NCBI RefSeq assembly: GCF_019649055.1
Contig: NW_026570263.1
Location: 248,001-312,000, forward strand
DNA length: 64,000 nucleotides
Origin: Paramacrobiotus metropolitanus
Lineage: Eukaryota > Tardigrada > Eutardigrada > Parachela > Macrobiotidae
Direction: 5' to 3'
Position numbers and translations under genes: made by a program. Below, in pieces: positions 11,051 to 21,140 of this stretch. Below the pieces are notes generated by a model. That model ran no database searches, was not told where the DNA came from, and was given only the letters and a program-made list of their open reading frames with translations. The first letter of the stretch is position 1. Each line of letters begins with the position of its first letter.

Positions 11051-11335
11051 ATGTTGAAGTTTCTTCTAGTGGTGGTTCTCCTCAGTTCGGTGTTGAGCCG
11101 AGCTGCACCACGTCCACAGGCGACGAAGAGCGAAGCAGCGCTCGACCGGACAACAGCCAGTACCGGGAATTCAACGGCGGCCCCCATAACGGTTTCCGAG
11201 GGCCTGTCAGCCGGCGCCATTGCCGGAATCGTCATCGGATCCATCGCCGGTTTGATTCTGCTTATTTATGTAATATTTGTTGGAGGGGTCTTTCTGGGTC
11301 GATTGCACCGGATGTACGGGGAGGAGTTCGACTGA
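11051..11335 (+). CDS. Small type I membrane protein, 94 residues
   Basis: The ATG at 11051 begins MLKFLLVVVLLSSVLSRAAP, a signal peptide. A short Ser/Thr-rich ectodomain follows (TTASTGNSTAAP), then a membrane helix beginning GLSAGAIAGIVIGSIAG, and a short tail ending MYGEEFD. A paralogue on the minus strand at 58.9-59.2 kb shares the same plan, including the YGEEF end. The GLSxGxIAGIVIG block is also the start of the membrane segment of the two vWA genes next door, so this gene may be a shortened relative or share an exon with them. Function unknown. Confidence 0.72.
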   Translation: MLKFLLVVVLLSSVLSRAAPRPQATKSEAALDRTTASTGNSTAAPITVSEGLSAGAIAGIVIGSIAGLILLIYVIFVGGVFLGRLHRMYGEEFD

Positions 11336-11782
11336 CACCCGTTTTTGAAGGAGATCAACTAACCAAGACCTTTATTTACATGATTTGTTGGGTTGTAACG
11401 CGTATTATAACGCATTGCCCTGTCAGTATAGATTGTCAACCTATGTCGCCGCATTAATTGATTGCTCGATTAAGTAGCCAAACCCAGAACGAGCACAAAA
11501 CGATCTTCCACGCCACGAAGACCATGAAATGTTAGTCTCATAGTTTCTCTTCGTTAAAAAAATCCTCCTATGTCATCCCCGATCGATGCCAACCCAGGCA
11601 AGGATGGATATTCGGCGCCGAGAAGCGGAGATTTACAGAAAACCATGGTGCAGCAGGCCTTGGGCCAACCAACCTTGGGCCGGCTAACCGGAAAATTAAC
11701 CGGTGTTACGGATTTCTGCCGCAATCCGTCCTTACTCGATGTGATGGCGAAGGCTGGCAGTTTTGCGATGGAAATGCATGGG

Positions 11783-11815
11783 ACTCTTGTCCTTTTTGGC
11801 AAAAAGGACAAGAGT
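11783..11815. repeat. Perfect 15-bp hairpin
   Basis: ACTCTTGTCCTTTTT and its exact reverse complement are separated by three bases (GGC). It lies inside an open frame of 96 codons (11570-11860) that I cannot support as a gene. Confidence 0.7.
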
Positions 11816-12147
11816 GTTTGCCGCTTATTCTCTTGTTATGAATTCGTCGGAAGCTATTAAGAGTCCTTCAGCGAAGAGTGTGAGTAACGGCTGTCGCTAA
11901 TAGCTACTCCACACCATGCTTTTTGTGGTTTCCTGGTAACCCATGACTTGTGTTAGCAATTATAACCTTGACCACCGGTTTGCATGTACCTCTAACTGTC
12001 ACAAAATCAGTCAGTAAATATCCGAGCGAGAGTTCACGACACTTTTGTTGCGGAGCAAGTTAGTATCTGCACTGTGGCCGTGTGGCCCGTGTCCCTATAC
12101 AATCATAACATACCGCCACTAAAAAAATTGCAGACCGCAAAAATACG

Positions 12148-12156
12148 TATATAAAG
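12148..12156 (+). promoter_or_regulatory. Possible TATA box upstream of vWA gene 1
   Basis: TATATAAAG about 440 bases before the ATG at 12593. A long or spliced leader would be needed, so this is only a candidate. Confidence 0.3.
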
Positions 12157-12592
12157 TCTTGACTCCTCGCTAAACGATGTTCTTAAGCTGCCGGGCAGCA
12201 GTTAACTACAGATGGCCTACCACACACACGAAAGCACACGACAGGCTGACTCACCTCGATGATAGGGTCTAATGCGACGTCTGCAGAAGCACGCATCGGT
12301 TTATCTTATCAGAACAATGTTGCGCACACCGGTAACACAGACACTTTGTTTTCAATCCACTTGTCGATGCTTCTGGACGCATGAGATACGATTGGGCTGT
12401 TATTGGTTGCTAATACAGACTCCACCATACAGCCCAGCTGACAATGCTCAATAATTGTCAGCGTTATAACACGGGCAAATGGTTGTGTTGCTTAAAAGTG
12501 GCTAGCATCGCTCAGCGGCAAAGCATTGCACCCTTTCCCCGGCATTCGAAATTCGAATGCACCTATTACGCTTTCTTAGACATAATCTAGAA

Positions 12593-15163
12593 ATGCACAA
12601 GTTCTTTCTCATACTATCCGTTCTCTTCAGCGTGACGTTGGCGCAGGATGCAGCCCGTCGCGAGGCGACATTCAGCGCACTGGTAAAAATAACCGAGCTG
12701 CTCCTCAGTGATCCGACCTCCGGATTCCCCAATCCCAACCTCCCACCGCTGCCGTCCACGAATAGTCTCGACGGCGCCAATGAACTCTTTCAACTACAAT
12801 TCGGCTTCCCCGCTACGCAATCGTATTTACACGCGTTGCAGTCGATTATGGACGCCAACGTCTTCATCGACGGTGTAGCCAGCGGCCGCCGCGACAGCGT
12901 CGTCTGGCACGCCAACACCGAGGCGCCGACGCCCGTCGCCGAGCGGATTCTCGAAGAGTGGACCCGCGCCGCCATCCAGACCATCAACGCGCGGCAGTTC
13001 CATGAAGCCCGCACGCTGATTGGTCAGGCGCTGCACGTGGTCCAGGACCGCTCCAACCACTCCCAGGACGCCGCGGTGACCTTTCTGACCGGTGTCCGCA
13101 ACCAGACAATCGATCTGTTCCCACGCGTGCTGGGCATTCGTGGCAATTTTCCCGGCAACGATTTGGTCGTCGTTGTGGATACCACGTACCAAGAGGCCGC
13201 GCGCGTACGCTTACGGATGCTGCTCGCCCGCGTAAGGATCCTGAACAGCTCTGGAATGCTTTCCAAGAATCTGGCGGGATTCGCCCTGTATACCTTCGAC
13301 CGCCTGAACGCCATTCCCAAATCGTATCCGTACCAGAGAAAAGTGGACGATTTCATCGACCTTCTGATGAATCTAATTGCAGCGTGCAGCGCCCAGCGGG
13401 ACATCTGCACTGACACCGACACCAACCAGACGCACAGTCCACGCCGCGTTCTCGAGGCGGTCAGTCTGGCGGCCCGCAACGCCGACAGCCGCAGCACCAT
13501 AATACTAATAACCGACGCCGCGCCAGTGCTTACCAGCACTTACGCACCGCGTGTCGTGTCGGCGATTCTGGAGAGCAAACAGCAACGTCTGGTGGTCCTC
13601 GGGGTCGACAACGCCACCAAGCAAGGGGACTACGCGCGCATTATAGAACGCACCGGAGGGAGCTTGATCCACCAATTAGATTACCCGCAATACGGGAACG
13701 CCGAGCGGGTGTTCCATTTCGTCGTCCAGGATGACCTCGTCTTGGCGGCAGTGGTCGATCCTTCGCGCGCTGCGGAAAAAGAAATCGTCGTACCGTTGCG
13801 CGACACCGAACACCGCGCGGGAATCTGGATTGGCGGCGCTGGTGTCCGCGTTTGCGAGAAGGTCAAGGATGGCGAGTTCTGTTCGGAACATAATCCTGGA
13901 ACTTGGGTGCCCTTCGGTGGAAAGAACCGAACAGAGTGGCGCTTCACCGTCAAGCAGCTAGATCCGGCCACGCCCAAAACGTGGTCGGTACGAGTGTATG
14001 TTTCGACACAAAACTTTGTGCAGTTAGGTTTGTACCGTCTGGACCCATTTTCCCGCGGCCTTCCTAACTATCAACGCGTGGAGAACGATCCCCTCGTGGG
14101 CGTTAACTACACGATCATGACGTTGGGATCGATCAGTGCTACGCTTTCGCTGGTAACCGTCACCGGCGAGGAGATCCCAGCAAAGGCGCTTAAGACTACC
14201 GGCCTTGAAACGCTGGCAGAGGTCGCCGTGCCCGCGGATGCCTTCCGGATAAAGGTCACCGAGACGGTCAACGGTACCGCGTACCACCGCTTCACCGACG
14301 TCATCCGTCCGACGCTCTGCAACGCCAGTGTAAGCTTCTCGCGCCCAGTCGAAGTCCAGGTTCCCGGAGGAAAAACACTGGTCCGAATGCAGCTTGCGGG
14401 AAACACCACCGGGAGGGTCTCGGCAGTGGACCACCTCGGCTTCATCACCCGGCCAGGTGCCGATATTTTGAGCCTAGCGCTGCCATACGATGGCGGTGTA
14501 TCTCTTTTCAGCAACATCACCGTTCCGTTGGGCGTCAACTCCAGCGTCAACTACATGGTCTTCGGAATGGGCAACGACCGTCTTGACCAGGACACCCTTC
14601 CAGGGAACTATGTGGTGCGCCCGATGGTCCTGATTTCTGGCGTCGCACCCACGCCGCCGCAGTGCACCGCGAACGCCACGTCTTATAACAACTGCCCAAA
14701 AGGTCCCCCGTGTGCCAATGCCACCTGGGACACGGTCCTGGAGTTTACCGATGAATACGGCGGCTTCCTGGACACCTCCACCGATTTGAGGACAGAGCAA
14801 CAATCCAGCCCTTATAATCCAACCACTGGGACCAGCACGACTACCCATTCGATGCAGAACATCAATGGGACGGCGGTGTTCCGAGTGCAGCTAGACAACT
14901 ACACCTGTTGCCACGCCTTCCGCTTCTACTTGGCCGAAGACAGTGTGGCGCGAGGGGCCTGCGAGTTCGGCTGGGTCCATCCCACCACGACGGCGATGCC
15001 GGAAGGAACGAGCACCACGGCGATAGGCGTGACAGCGACGCCGGGGCCAGCGGACGAAGGACTGTCCGGCGGGGAGATCGCCGGGATTGTCGTCGGAGTT
15101 CTGGCGGGTGTGGCTCTCCTCGCAGGAATTGCCTTCTTTGTAATGAAACGACAACGTGCTTAA
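12593..15163 (+). CDS. vWA-domain (VWA7-like) secreted/membrane protein, copy 1, 856 residues
   Basis: The ATG at 12593 is preferred over one 36 bases upstream because it starts a clean signal peptide (MHKFFLILSVLFSVTLAQ). A helical region follows with ALHVVQDRSNHS, which resembles the LHTLQDFYSHSN segment of vertebrate VWA7. Then comes a vWA-like domain from about residue 190 (DLVVVVDTTYQEA), where the metal-site DxSxS is degenerate (DTTYQ). The C-terminal half has many N-glycosylation sites and paired cysteines (CTANATSYNNC, CANATW). The protein ends with a membrane helix (GLSGGEIAGIVVGVLAG) and the basic tail MKRQRA. It is intact, in tandem with a second copy 0.6 kb downstream. The VWA7 relation is by eye; binding partner and role are unknown. 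Confidence 0.82.
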   Translation: MHKFFLILSVLFSVTLAQDAARREATFSALVKITELLLSDPTSGFPNPNLPPLPSTNSLDGANELFQLQFGFPATQSYLHALQSIMDANVFIDGVASGRRDSVVWHANTEAPTPVAERILEEWTRAAIQTINARQFHEARTLIGQALHVVQDRSNHSQDAAVTFLTGVRNQTIDLFPRVLGIRGNFPGNDLVVVVDTTYQEAARVRLRMLLARVRILNSSGMLSKNLAGFALYTFDRLNAIPKSYPYQRKVDDFIDLLMNLIAACSAQRDICTDTDTNQTHSPRRVLEAVSLAARNADSRSTIILITDAAPVLTSTYAPRVVSAILESKQQRLVVLGVDNATKQGDYARIIERTGGSLIHQLDYPQYGNAERVFHFVVQDDLVLAAVVDPSRAAEKEIVVPLRDTEHRAGIWIGGAGVRVCEKVKDGEFCSEHNPGTWVPFGGKNRTEWRFTVKQLDPATPKTWSVRVYVSTQNFVQLGLYRLDPFSRGLPNYQRVENDPLVGVNYTIMTLGSISATLSLVTVTGEEIPAKALKTTGLETLAEVAVPADAFRIKVTETVNGTAYHRFTDVIRPTLCNASVSFSRPVEVQVPGGKTLVRMQLAGNTTGRVSAVDHLGFITRPGADILSLALPYDGGVSLFSNITVPLGVNSSVNYMVFGMGNDRLDQDTLPGNYVVRPMVLISGVAPTPPQCTANATSYNNCPKGPPCANATWDTVLEFTDEYGGFLDTSTDLRTEQQSSPYNPTTGTSTTTHSMQNINGTAVFRVQLDNYTCCHAFRFYLAEDSVARGACEFGWVHPTTTAMPEGTSTTAIGVTATPGPADEGLSGGEIAGIVVGVLAGVALLAGIAFFVMKRQRA

Positions 15164-15707
15164 ACAATTTGTTCAGATGTACAATAATTGAATGCACGGT
15201 AGCTCAATGCTGGTTCAATACATCACACGGCCTATTCAATGTTTCCAAATCTTCTCGTAATTTCTTACGCTTACTAAGGGTTGGTTATTTTACACATGGA
15301 ACGATCCGGGCGAAGCGTTGCATGCGCATACGAAGCACTATGCGACTCTCGAGCATCGTCGTTTGACTGCATAATGGTTTCAAAATTAATTCGTAATAAA
15401 TAGCCGCTTTGGTGCACGCGTTTCCTGTATGGCCATTTATCATCATCATCATTCTTATCTCAGAACAATACTACACGTACCGGCAACCACAGCAGCCTTC
15501 TCGAATGCCTTGCTTGTAACCCAACAGACGCATGAGATAAGATAGTAAGCAAGAGAATGAATGACTTAGCTAAGAGAACTTCCTTGTAGAATATTGAGCT
15601 GACATCCGCAGTGCTGAGCTCTCGGCGAATGAACACTGTCCGCACAACAAGAATAGCCAGCGTCGCTCTTTCACAAGGCATGCCCTTCTTCCTCGCCTGA
15701 GAAAACT
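15164..15707. other. Spacer between the two vWA genes
   Basis: No gene seen. AATAAA at 15395-15400 could be the poly(A) signal of copy 1. Confidence 0.4.
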
Positions 15708-15740
15708 ATGAAGCCCGCTTCCCAGCAAGTTAGCTTAAAA

Positions 15741-18245
15741 ATGCTGATATCCCTTCTGTTACTATCCGTCGTCAGTGCGGCGATGGCACAGACGCCAACC
15801 CGTCGCGAGGCGACATTCCAAGCTCTCTCTAGATTGAGGGAGCTCATCTTCGTCGAAGCCTCCCTGGGAATGGCCAATCCCCACCTCCTTCCGCTGCCAT
15901 TACTAAGCACCGACGAGTGCGACGACCACCCTCAGCTCTTTGGCTTTCCCTTCTCCGCGCCGCATTTGCACGCGCTGCAACACATCATAGACGCCAATGT
16001 GTTCATCGACGGTGTCGCCAGCGGTCGTCGCGACAGCGTCGACTGGCACGCTGACACGCAGGCGCCGACGCCCGACGCCGAGCGAGTTCTCGATGAGTTG
16101 ACCCGCGCCGCCATCCAGACCATCAACGCGCGGCAGTTCCATGAAGCGCGCACGCTGATTGGTCAGGCGCTGCACATGGTCCAGGATCGTTCCAACCAAT
16201 CCGTGGCCGCCGCGGTGACCTTTCTGACCGGCATCCGTAACGCGACGATCGACCTGTTCCCGAACGTGCTGGGCATTCGTGGAAAAGCCCAGGGCAACGA
16301 TCTGATCATCGTGCTGGACACCACGTACCAGGAAGCAACAGAGACTAGGTTAGTCATGTTGCTGAACCGCCTCCTGATCCTTAATAACACGCTACCCAAA
16401 CGCCCGGCGGGTTTCGCGCTGTACACCTTTGACCGCGTGAATCCCGTCCCAAAATCGCATCCATACCAGACAACCATGAGCGGCTTCACCGACCTCCTGA
16501 CGAATCTAATGACGGCCTGTACCGCGAAACGGGATATTTGCGTCGACACCGATATAAGCCAGACGAACAGCCCCCGCCGAGCTCTGGAAGCGGTTAGTCT
16601 GGCGGCTCGCAACGCCGACAGTAGTACCACCATCATTCTCCTGACCGACGCCCCGCCGGTGGTTACAGACAGCGCCGCTGCGCCCCGCGTGGTCTCCGCG
16701 ATCCTGGAGAGCAAGCAGCAGCGATTGGTGGTCATCGGGGTCAACAACGCCACCAAGCAAACGGATTATGCGCGCATCGTTGAACGAACAGGAGGGAGCT
16801 TCATCAGCTTGCCGAATCTCCCGGGGCAATGGGATGCCGGGGAGGTGTTCCAGTACGCTGTTCGGGATGACTTGGCTCTGGTCGCGGTGGTCGACAGCTC
16901 ACGGGATGCTTCCGAGGAAATCGTGGTACCCCTATACGACACCGATAAACCCGCAGGAATTTGGATAGGCAAAGCAGCTGTCCGCATTTGCGATGGGAAC
17001 GACTAGCAGTCCTGTCGGATCCACGAAGCCGGGACCTGGGTGAACGCCAACGCAACGGCCGACGGAGGGTGGCGTTTCAGCGTTAAGCAACTTGATCTTG
17101 CAGCTCCTGTAGCGTGGTCAGTTCGGGCTTACATTTCGACACAGAGCTTTGCGCAACTGGATTTATATCGTCTGGACCCATTCTCCCGCGGTCACCCCGA
17201 ATACCAACGCGTGGAAAACGACCCTTTAGTCGGCGTTAATTACACCATCGTGACGCTGGGCTCGACCAACGCTAGCCTTTTGCTGGTGACCGCCACCGGC
17301 GAGGAGATCCCTGCTAATTCGTTGCAGTCCGACGGCCTTAAAACGCAGGCAGAGGTCACCGTTCCCGCGGAAACCTTCCGGATAAAGGTCACCGAGACGG
17401 TCAACGGTACAGTGTACAACCGCTTCACTGACATTATCCGGCCGAGCCGGGCCAACATCACCTTCGAATTCTCGCGCCCGGTGGAAGTGCAGGTGCCCGA
17501 TGGAAGAACGTGGGTCCGATCGAATTTCTTGGGGGAATTGGCGGGGCGGTTCACGGCAGCGGATAATCTGGGATACGTTAGCAAATCGAATATTGAGTGT
17601 TTCAACTCATCGATAGCGCACCCAAGTGGCGAGACGAACAGCATCACCGTTCCGCTGAGCGCCAATTCCAGCGTTAACTACATGGCCTTCGGCGTGGGCA
17701 AGGATCGCCTGGACGAGGATGCCGGCCTCGGTAATCACGTAGTGCGCCCGATGGTCCTGATCCCGGACGTCCCACCCCCTCCACTGCAATGCACCGCGGA
17801 CGTAACGTCTTATAATAACTGTCCGAAAGGTCCCCAGTGTGCCCAAGGCACCTGGAACACGACCCTGGTGTTCATCGATCCCAATAGCGGCTTCCTGGAC
17901 GTTCAACGCTTCTTTGTAGCAGAAAATGTCCAAGCCGGCCCTTATTCGCAAAACGCCACGGGCAGCTCGTCGACTCTATGGAACACGGTTAACGGGACGT
18001 CAGTATTCAGCATGTTTCTTTACAATTATCCTTGCTGCCATGCCTTCCAGTTCTCGCTGTTCGTGAACGGTGAGAACACAGGACGGAAATGCGAGTTCGG
18101 CTCGGTCCATCCGACAACGACAGCGGCGCCGGTGGACGAAGGACTGTCCGGCGGGGAGATCACCGGGATCGTCATCGGGGTTCTGGCGGGTGTGGCGCTC
18201 CTCGAAGGGATCGCCATCTTTCTGATAAAACGACGACGTTCTTAA
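15741..18245 (+). pseudogene. vWA-domain (VWA7-like) gene, copy 2, interrupted by one TAG
   Basis: Same architecture as copy 1: signal peptide (MLISLLLLSVVSAAMAQ), QALHMVQDRSNQS, vWA-like DLIIVLDTTYQEA, glycosylated C-terminal half, membrane helix (GLSGGEITGIVIGVLAG) and tail IKRRRS. The reading frame is continuous from 15741 to 18245 except for one TAG at 17004-17006, at the point where copy 1 reads KDGEFC. No frameshift is present on either side. It is therefore a very recent pseudogene, a truncated secreted vWA protein, or a readthrough gene (the stop is followed by CAG). If truncated, the product would lack the membrane anchor and be secreted. Confidence 0.78.
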
Positions 18246-19163
18246 CAATGCGTTCAGATGCGCAATTGCTGGTTGCTCTGGAGCTAAATGCCGCGTGCGG
18301 TTACAGCCTAACAATAATCTATGGATAACAGAAGATTCGGCGCTTTTTCGGAGAACAAATAGCCGGCTTTGGTGAAACCTAATGAAAATTATTGACGAAG
18401 AAAGGTACCATAACCATCGGTGTCATTCGAAAATCTAGGCCGACTGCTCAATATACCAAATCCGCTCGTAGCTTCTTACAATGTAGGACTAAATGGTCGC
18501 ATAGCCCCATACCCAGCATTCTGTACGCAAGCGGTGCAGTGCACTTGTACGAAACGGATATTTTGAACTCACTCGTACAGTGTACTGCGCTGCATGCGTG
18601 CTGAATGTGGAGATGTTGGGTATGCGACCATTTTGTCCTAAGCTGTACTTTTACTAAAAGTTGTCCTTTTACGTGAGGGACGACCTTAAAGTCTAGGGCA
18701 GCAAATTCAGCCTGCGAATCGGCGACCCGGTATCGTCTTAATTCTTGTGAACCTCACTGCACTGATGACCCAAACTCTTTTTCAACTTAAGCAAATTGTT
18801 GCGTACGCAGCACCATGTCACGCTGTACGGCTGTAGCACAGTCGTTTTAATGCATAATTTCTTTATTATTTTGTAATGCATTGCCGCTTAGTTGTGTGGA
18901 ACCCTGGTTTATTGTTTCATAGAATGTACTACCGGTATCTTATGTTGTTTTCTATCAGACAGAAGGTTCCACCGGTATCTGCACCTTAGACCAGTGTTTG
19001 ATCTTCACCTGAAGGTATTGGTTGATGTTATTCAATTGGTTTTTTGAAGTATTAGTAATATCCAAAAAACATTTGCCAAATCACGAAGAGCACAGGGTTC
19101 ACAGCTAGTTGAAAGCGTGTAGCTTTATAAGCGTGTAGACAGAGCGACAGCCAGCACGATCCA
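18246..19163. other. Intergenic, no gene seen
   Basis: A partial inverted repeat occurs at 18489-18520 and 18607-18645 (ATTTGGTCGC-type arms around TAGGACTAAATGGTCGCATA and its complement). Otherwise nothing recognisable. Confidence 0.4.
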
Positions 19164-20521
19164 TCAAGATGTATGCAACAGCAGTTGTACGCCGCTGTTG
19201 CAGGGCGCCGGCGCATAGGGCGGCAGATCGTGCCAAGTCGACGAGCGCTGATTGGGCGCGGTGCCGCATGTGAAGTTCTGACCGGACACCTGGGTGCCTC
19301 CGTTGATCTTGAACAGGCAGGCATACTGAAGAAAGATCGTCAGCGCCGGACAGCCGCACATTTCGTCCGTCGGGCAGAAAGGGTTATTGTCCACGCTCAG
19401 ACTGCTGAGGACGTTGTAGCCCAGCGAACGGAGAACGCATTCCGGTATGGATTCCAAACCGTTCCGGCTCAGTGACACCGTACCGATCGGTTGCGTCAAG
19501 ACGTAGGGCGCGGAACAGTAGAGGAATTGCAGCGCCGGCACTTGCCCGTCCAGTCTCACTGACTAGACGAGAACGCCATTAGGATAAGGATGATATCAGT
19601 TACTTTAAAAAATCAAGAACTTATTACAGCTGTAAGGACTGGGAACGGACTGCGCAACGGTCGACTACGTCATCACTGTCGCATACAGAAAACACTGCTG
19701 CGCTAATGCTTATCATAGTCCCACAGACTTTTTGTCCCTTTTAAAAGATATTCTGACGCTTCTTTCTCATCAACAGCTTTCTGATATTTTAAAAGATCAT
19801 ATTGAATACAGACACCTCAGTTTCGGGGGGCTATAAATAGAAATCTGCTGAGGAAACTGACAAAAACGGTGAAAAACGCCGCGCATCTCCCTCCATGGCA
19901 GCCGCCCTCGCGCGTATGCAAGAGAGATGACGTCAAAGGGTTGGTTACCAGTCCTTCTCACACTATAGTAAGTATTGGGAAGGTCTGTACACTGACGTAC
20001 CAATGATGTTGTAAAGAAGGGCTTGAAAACGGTCCAGTCGAGGCTGACGAGATGGTTCCCGGTTAAGATGACGCTCATCGTCGCTAACGAGCGATTCGCG
20101 CTGCGTTGGAACGCCGCTGGTCCGATGGAGGAAATATCGGAATTTCCGAAATCCAGTTCCGTTAACTGCGAGAATCCCTCGAGGAAGCCGTCCTCCAGGT
20201 GACCGATTTTGCTTCGGCCGATCTTCAAACTAACGAGCTGGCCCTGGACGTTATGGAGAAAACGCTTAGCGGCGATGCTGCGTTGTTCTCGTTAGTGAAT
20301 CCGAAGAAGTACACCGTTCGCAATGCGGTGAGGTCGCCCGGCAGCGGCGGCGCATCGGAGCGGAGGATATTGCCATTTGCGGTAGTACCGAATTGAATTT
20401 CCCGGACATCTTTACGGATTTTGGTGACGTCAAAGGTACCGGGGATGACCACGGAGGGACAGTAGAGGGTTGTGTTGCCTGTCGATCTATAGCTGCAGCC
20501 CGGGCCCGGCACGTCTGCGGT
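19164..20521 (-). pseudogene. Leucine-rich-repeat secreted protein, copy A, broken
   Basis: Read on the minus strand, the N-terminal part (from about 20521, after a CCGCAG acceptor) has cysteines, then PPLPGDLTALR. The frame changes near 20270, after which LRR-like text continues (KIGHLEDGFLEGF, LTELDFGNSDIS). The C-terminal part (19559 to 19164) carries LSRNGLESIPECVLRSLG and a capping motif NNPFCPTDEMCGCP followed by FTCGTA. This Cys pattern resembles LRR C-terminal caps of extracellular proteins. The two halves are separated by about 250 bases that could hold an intron. The frameshift suggests a pseudogene. Copies B (21.1-22.2 kb) and C (60.6-61.5 kb) are paralogues. Confidence 0.72.
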
Positions 20522-20639
20522 AAACGATCGCTTGTGAACACTTCACTGCAGCCATTTATTTTGCTAGCGCTGATTGATTACAAGTTAAAGATGGCTCCGT
20601 ACCGTATCGGCACAGCGGCAAATACAAATTCACGGGAAT

Positions 20640-20930
20640 CCAAAAGATCTGTCGCGTCACGTCCGGTCTCAGCGAATCCCAGAGATCCACTCTCCATCAC
20701 GCTTTCGTCCAGCCATACATAGACTACTGTGCTATGGCATAGTCGGCACCGTATTTGGGAGAACAGGAGAAGCTGATAAAACGGCAACACGCAGCCTTAC
20801 GGACCATCACGGATAACAAGGAGCCGGTAACACCGCAACTGTACCTACAGCTGAGTGTAATTAACCCATGCAGTCGATCGATGGCGCAAGCAGTATGGCT
20901 GCACAAGATCAGTAACCGGCAAAATACCAT
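20640..20930 (+). pseudogene. Relic of a non-LTR reverse transcriptase C-terminus
   Basis: The plus strand reads, across frames, QPYIDYCAMAW, LIKRQHAALRTITD and KEPVTPQLYLQL, then AVWLHKISN. This matches the segment of the non-LTR element at 62.5-63.4 kb reading QPHFDYGSDTW, LAKAQRKALRAISD, ERVTPELYQKL and AVWLYKIYN. It is a short, decayed insertion beside LRR copy A. Confidence 0.72.
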
Positions 20931-21140
20931 TTAAGGGGACCAATACAAGGTTTCTCTGCTCTGGTAAAATCACTAGCAGTGAGAAAAATAATGGCACTGC
21001 GTTTGTTCGTTGCAGTTCTGTTAATGAAAACTTGTTCTTTTCTTAAATTTAAAATTCTCTGGTAATTTTCTTTGCTGTTTACGCTTGCGCCAGTTTCGAA
21101 GCGCAAAGTTTGTCACACACGATTTCCGCTAATGCAAAAG

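Noticed and set aside
11570-11860. 96-codon ORF containing the hairpin
   Set aside because: It has no recognisable domain, signal or paralogue and spans a perfect hairpin, so a gene cannot be supported.
12490-12560. tRNA-like stretch before vWA gene 1
   Set aside because: Some A- and B-box-like bases are present, but no cloverleaf could be folded.
12790-14848. Many long minus-strand ORFs under the vWA genes
   Set aside because: They are shadows of a GC-rich coding region on the plus strand, with no domain content and equal patterns under both copies.
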